From contig NC_089570.1 of the NCBI RefSeq assembly GCF_040115645.1, positions 2,294,001 to 2,358,000 on the forward strand: 64,000 nt of DNA, written 5' to 3'. The notes under the pieces are model-generated. The model was given only the letters and a program-made list of their open reading frames with translations. It ran no database searches and was not told where the DNA came from. Positions 59,077 through 64,000 of this stretch are shown piece after piece. The DNA is from Euwallacea fornicatus (Eukaryota; Arthropoda; Insecta; Coleoptera; Curculionidae). The translations under genes were made by a program, and so were the position numbers. Within the stretch, counting starts at the first letter, position 1. Each line of letters begins with the position of its first letter.

Positions 59077-60502
59077 ATATACAGGGTGTCCGTAAAAGGT
59101 CTGTACAAAGTCCTACCACACATTTCCGGGGTGAGGACATGATGATTTAACCTAATTCGTCCAATCCAAAAGCGGACGGTTGTCGAATTTCAGGGCGTCA
59201 AAGACCAAAAAATCGAAAAAAATTAATTACTTCGTCGGTAATGCTGCTATCTAAACGCAAATGTCGCATCGGGGGGTTTTAAAGGGTGAGAAATCGGAAT
59301 TCGTTCATATTTTCGATGCACAATGTAGAGGGCGTTGTCGACGCCCGATGAACCCTCTTTGAAAGTACATAACTTTTTTATCGCCCGGTATAAAATTTAT
59401 TTGTGACTAAATTTGTGTTTTCCTACGTGTTTTAAAAAGGAAAAAGGTCTCTTGGTGGAAGTCTCTACAAGCACTCTTTCTTGAGATATTTGATTTTGAA
59501 AGTTTGCCGCATCTCTAGTGCAGTAGCTATCCGTGCAGCTGAACACCTCGTGAACTATTTGAAAATGCAATTTTAACTAATAAGTAATTGTATATTTTCT
59601 CAACTGGTCGCTTTTATTAAACGTTCGAAGTGATCTTCACACAGACGGATCGGTGGAGGGAACGATGCTCCGGCAATCTGGCCGCCGCGCTCCCCTGATT
59701 CAACTCCACTTGATCACCTTTTATGGGGGAGTCGAAAGTCAACGCCCGTGAATGACGAGGGGCATTTGTGGGGACGAATTCGGAATTCAGTGGATGTTTT
59801 CAGAAACGACGAGGGACTGACGGCGAGGGTCCACTTTGACGTTTTATGCCGAATTAATCCTTGCGCGGATGTTAACGGAGATCGCTTCGAACGCTTACTA
59901 AAAGCGAACAGTTAAAAAAAACTACTCACGAAGTGCCAAACACGTTGAGCGTTTATTAAACTTATTGTTTATTGAAATTTATGCTTTTACTTCCTTGCGA
60001 GGGCTCTGCATTCACTGGCGTTCGTCGAGGATGAGCTCAGCTGGTGACCGCGTTCTTGGCGATTGTCCAGCAGTTCCAGAAATCGAAATAAGGAATTACA
60101 TTTTGTTTCGTCTAACTGAGGCTCCAAATCAAACTTCACTAAGAGGTGAAAAAAAGTTGCGTAATAGACCGGAAATTTCACATTAAACAAAAATTAATCG
60201 TCTTTATGACCGAATTAAAGAAATTCTGGTGCATTTAACATTCGGCCAATTGACCACTACCCCTGATGATTAACGATCCCCGTCTAATATACCCCGGGAA
60301 GCAGGAAGACTATGCACCGAATTTCGTTGCGATCCGCATAGCCGTTTTCGACTTATTTGCAAAATTTTAGAAAAAGTCAAACTTTGACGGGCAGTATCTC
60401 CAAAAGGGGACAATTTCTTATATAAGTACATCACCATGAATCGATATATTTTGGACCAAGGAACATGTGGTTGACCCCCTCATTCTGGGACACCCTGTAT
60501 AT
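59077..60502 (+). mobile_element. family-B IS630/mariner-like transposon, internally deleted
   Basis: The ends TATACAGGGTGTCC (59079) and GGGACACCCTGTATA (60488-60502) are inverted repeats with TA at both borders. The element is about 1.43 kb. Its first 500 bp recur as opposed copies in the foldback element at 15670-16615. The only coding remnant is the transposase C-terminus at 59646-59915. As a full transposase of this group is about 350 residues, the element has lost its N-terminal and central coding part. It begins exactly where the Tc1 relic on its left breaks off. Confidence 0.85.
59646..59915 (+). pseudogene. IS630/mariner-like transposase, C-terminal fragment
   Basis: An open frame of 89 codons without internal stops ends at TAA 59913-59915. 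It contains AIWPPRSPDSTPLDHLLWGS, a slightly worn WPPRSPDLTPLDFFLWG block carrying the last catalytic acidic residue. TPVNDEGHLWGRI, VLCRINPCADVNGDRFERLL follow; the last part matches the RI..C....G.HFE.LL ending of these transposases. There is no start codon or upstream domain, so it is not a functional gene. The lack of stops over 89 codons suggests a fairly recent loss. Confidence 0.85.
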
Positions 60503-62699
60503 CATAATATCAGTTCTAATTAATTGCATTATGTATGGGTACTTCTGCGGCCTAATTTTACGATACATTGGCAAACATTTTGCAGCAGTACTTATAAACA
60601 ATACGGTTTAGTAAAGAAAATGATTATAGATCGGTTGTTACATGTTGCCGCTTGTAGCGAAATTAATTAGATAATGTTACATTATACCGATTACGCTTTT
60701 ATATCATTTTGTTCAAAGGTAAATGAATACCTTTGCTGACGGGCGTATATAATTTCATTGACATCCTTGATGTTGGATTAAAAGTTTGAATATTCGCCAG
60801 CGTTTTCTAACAACCTCCAATAACCAGCGGTTTTTACTTCCTTTCAGCTCTCACGTCTGCGTTTTTGCTATCGACTGACGCAGTTCCACAGCACCATCCA
60901 CCGTAATCTAAACCAAAACCATCTGGTATATCGATAAAAAAAAAAAACAGTTACACGATCGTTAATGTTCCCTTCATTTCCTTAAAATGCATCCCGTGTG
61001 CCTCGCCCGCCCCGCGCGGCAGCCGACAGTTTGGTGGTCCCTGTAACCAGCCCCGGGAGCTCAGCTGCTGCTGAGGTTGCAAAACTTTTTCAAAATTCTG
61101 AGGTTACCGTTGCGCAACCAGAAACATTTTTTGCTCTCATGTGGAAACGTTTGTTTGGCCCAAAACCAGACGAAATGAATTAAGGTTTCGCCATCTGTCC
61201 CGGATTTAAAACGAGAATTAATATTTGACAAATAATGACCTCAAGTTGGTCATCGAAATAATAGTGTGAAACCATTCTAAATATGCCTAAAAAATTGATA
61301 CCTTAAGCTGGATTTGAGAGTTCAAGCCTATTAGCGGCCAACCAGAAATGAAAGTCAAAAAACGCGTTTTTTGATAACTACATAAGTAATGTTTTTATAC
61401 GAGTAAACGCCGCAATTTGCTCATATCGTTTCGGTGAAACACAGCAAAATGTAGTTTTACGACAAAATATATTTCTTAGTAAATAAGTTTTTAAGTGCTT
61501 TTCGTGCTGTAGATTAGATTCGCCCTATCAATATGTAATTTCGTTAAATTTCTAGCTTTTGAATGTATCAAGTAAAGAGCGTTTTAGAGTGCTAAATATC
61601 GATATATCGAAATTTTCTCTAACACAAACGCACTCGACAAAACAAACTTACTGGACTATCTAGTAGATCCGGACACTTACCAGTAGTTACACTTGACTAA
61701 TTAGTTTCACATTTAGAAATTAATTGTTCTATTCTCTCTGGCCAGATGAGAAGTTTCAGTAAAAGTGTTCCATTTAATTTGCAAGAAATTTCGTCCATCG
61801 GCATTAAATCCATCAATTAGATTTGCTTAAAAAGGAACAGGTGTGCTTTTCGATTAGCTTAAGAGTATCATTTCAAATGCCCCGCCCAATTAAATCCGAG
61901 TTCTTATAGCGAAAAATGTGTAGGTAGCATTCTTCACTCAATCGAGAAAAACGTTGGAACGGAAGAGTTGTTTTGGGTTATTTGGAGTAATCACTAGATA
62001 GTGATCTTAATAATCATTTTACTTTCTTTATATTAATAGATTCTAATAAACATTTTCGTTACGGTTATTAAAGGTGTGTAAGAAATGGCTGAGTGGCCAC
62101 GTATGGTTGAAAATTGGTCTGCAGTGCTTTGTTACGTAAGCGAAGCAATCGGGACAGGAAGTTCACATTATACCAAGTCTCGATCGTTGCTGAAAGTCCA
62201 TCGTGTAACGTTCGCGAGATGGAAAGCCCGAACTTTATTTTGCAGGAAAACTTTTGGTCAACGGTTCTGGTCAGTCGGGGCGGGACCCGTAGCTGCATCA
62301 TCCCGGGCAGGATTTTCTGGCGTCCGATAGCACAGTGAAGCAGGACTATCGCTCCCTACTCCGCCACTGACGCGGACCCGGATTGATCTTTTCGGGAAAA
62401 TTCGCTCTTAAGTCGCCTCTTTGAGAGTGGTATCGGTGGCGTCCCTCGTGCCCTGGCTCGAATTGAATTTCCCTGGGAGCGGTCCAGTTAAAGAACCAGA
62501 AAGGCTATCCGGCTTCTCTCCTCCCCGTTCTATTTGAGATGTTTATTGTCCGTCCCTCGCCGGCTCACAAACCAAATTTTACTTATGTAAAAGTCCAGAA
62601 GCTTCAACCGACAGAAACGTCGGGCTGGTGCAACAGTAACGGCGATCTATTTCAACAAATTTTATTCGATAAGAAGATTTAGCAAAAACACGTCTGAAC
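60503..62699. other. non-coding spacer with weak exon-like hints
   Basis: A TATA-like box (TATATAAT at 60746) is followed by an acceptor-like TTTCCTTTCAG ending at 60847 and a short open frame to 60905. A plus frame near 60998-61183 without an ATG has Ala- and Pro-rich then amphipathic composition, ending WKRLFGPKPDEMN. These could be pieces of an unrecognised small gene, but they do not join into a model I can defend. The rest shows nothing. Confidence 0.35.
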
Positions 62700-62703
62700 G
62701 ATT

Positions 62704-63660
62704 ATTCTGGATGATATCCACCATGGACTTCAATAACTGCCTCCCACTTGCTTGGTAGAAGTCGCGATTGTCGGAGGCGACTCGCGCTCCGACACCAACT
62801 CATCAAAATTGTCATGAATTTGATTCGTTTGGCAGTTTTCCAGAGACCGATCGATGTGATAGTCCAGAGGAGCTTTCGTGGGAGCATAGGGCGCACGTAG
62901 GAGAGAATCTCGTCCCTTATTGATAATGGGGTCGACGAGACGACGTCCAACACGTGGACGTGCATTATAGCAGTGGAATTCGATGTGGTTAAAGGCGGTC
63001 AAGCCGGGTCAGCTAGGAGTCGCTGTTGAATTGCCCATTGCCGTTTTTGTCCGGAATCCGCCACTTTTTTCGCTCGGCCAATGATGATCTCCCAGTGGAT
63101 GATTCCGCTTCTCTCCCACCAGCCATACCACGCGACCTTCTTCACGGATAGATGCCTACGGCATTCCTTCGGGTGGATCGTCTTCACCCTTCATTCTTTC
63201 GACTTTTTTGACCGACAGCCATGAGCAGCCGCGATGAAATTATTTAGAAACGGACTTTGCTCGTTTCGTTGCAGCAAATGAGCAAAAATAAGGGCACGTT
63301 CGGCCTCGTTGGTGGCGGATCCGCAAGGGGCCCATCCAGCCCTTTTCCACACTTTTCCGAGTTTCGCGAGGCCGCATGCGCGGACGCTGAAGTCTTCAGC
63401 CGGCACTTTGCCGGACTGATTTTCGTCCTTTTCCGCGGCCATCCAAAGAGCCTGATCGTCGAGATCGGATGGTCCTACTTCCCTACCTCCATCCACGAGG
63501 ATTACGTCACTCGATTTGATCTTGTTCAACCATCTGTCCATTTGCTTTCGGCCTTTTGTTCCTTCACGAAGAAGTTCGTTGAGATCGCGAAATGGCCGGC
63601 TCCCAGCCTTTGTCGAAGCGAGATTGCGGAACGTGGCGAGTATCGGAGTAATCTTCGGTT
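62704..63660 (-). pseudogene. mariner transposase relic, nearly full length
   Basis: The minus strand gives collinear mariner blocks. In order they are RWLNKIKSSDVILVDGGREV, PSDLDDQAL, AEDFSV, KLGKVWKRAGW, HLLQRNEQSPFLNN, VAWYGWWERSGIIHWEIII, EFHCYNARPRVGRRLVDPI, APYAPTKAPLDYHIDRSLEN, and LPSKWEAVIEVHGGYHPE at the C-terminus. The second catalytic Asp (normally HCDNARPH) is Tyr here, and stops and frame changes separate the blocks, so it is dead. Its sequence differs from the relics at 49.5, 51.4 and 55.3 kb (EAPSDYH-type rather than LAPSDYR/YFLF), so it belongs to another mariner lineage. Terminal repeats were not assigned. Confidence 0.88.
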
Positions 63661-64000
63661 TATTGCCGAAATAGAGAAAAATGTTTTTCTGCAACGAAGC
63701 AAACAAGACGAGAATTTTTTCAAGAAAAAAACGCGTCGAAAAACGTTCTTTAATTTATCATCAATCATCAGTAATAAATCAATTTAAATCAATTATTGAC
63801 TCTACTCCTTTGGTATTTAAACCACATGTGGGAACACTGCCCTGGCCCGAATACGGGGCGAATGCATTATTCACTTCATTTATTTATTGATAACATAATT
63901 ATAATGTATAGCTTAATAGGTATAGGTTTATTAAACACATACTCTCCTTCAAAAACCCGTGTATAATACGCGTATTAAGTTTCTTGCTCAACGTTCATAT
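63661..64000. other. non-coding end of window
   Basis: It probably includes the 5' leader of the minus-strand mariner relic. Nothing else was seen. Confidence 0.4.

Noticed and set aside
63257..63787. Open frame of 176 codons on the plus strand
   Set aside because: It lies antisense to the mariner relic, whose minus-strand blocks explain the sequence.
1..64000. CRISPR arrays, operons, riboswitches, rRNA or tRNA genes
   Set aside because: No regularly spaced direct repeats, no bacterial gene layout and no convincing tRNA or rRNA sequence was seen; tRNAs could be missed by eye, and a covariance-model scan would settle that.

Overview
Eukaryotic, insect-type DNA. Genes are split by GT-AG introns, many only 53-65 nt long, and the spacers are AT-rich and packed with decayed Tc1/mariner-type DNA transposons. 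Nothing is bacterial. The best-supported content is one long leucine-rich-repeat (LRR) surface-protein gene and a cluster of four troponin C genes, which points to an insect. A beetle would fit the compact introns and mariner load, but no marker here settles the order. All gene models below were built by hand from splice sites and reading-frame continuity, without transcripts.

Layout. 1-4459: non-coding apart from the C-terminal remnant of a Tc1 transposase (937-1236). 4534-26512 (+): an eight-coding-exon gene for a 495-residue LRR protein with signal peptide, cysteine-rich N-cap, LRR array, LRRCT cap and hydrophobic C-terminal tail (probably GPI-anchored). Its introns hold foldback (inverted-repeat) elements at 6.7, 9.3 and 15.7 kb, a family-A transposase relic at 19.8-20.4 kb and a Tc1 relic at 22.9-23.65 kb. 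26.5-30.7 kb: no recognised gene, apart from a possible orphan exon at 30164.

30.7-46.4 kb: four troponin C paralogues. Genes A (30698-32478) and B (34041-34818) lie on the minus strand; C (39959-41895) and D (44958-46417) lie on the plus strand, so B and C are head-to-head across 5.1 kb. All four keep complete calcium loops II and IV and have degenerate loops I and III. A and B share one intron pattern, C and D another, suggesting two local duplications after an older split. Gene A appears to have two TATA promoters with alternative N-terminal exons and a 6-nt microexon. The products would be calcium sensors of the muscle thin filament; isoform choice by muscle type is inferred from the family.

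46.4-64 kb: no convincing host gene. The region holds a 72-nt T tract joined to a possible retroposon 3' end, mariner relics at 49.5, 51.4, 55.3 and 62.7-63.7 kb, and a Tc1 element cut off at 59.08 kb where a second 1.4-kb element with terminal inverted repeats begins.

No previously unknown functional system stood out. The most notable structures are the troponin C cluster architecture and the three foldback families, one of which is built from two opposed copies of the 5' end of the element at 59.1 kb.
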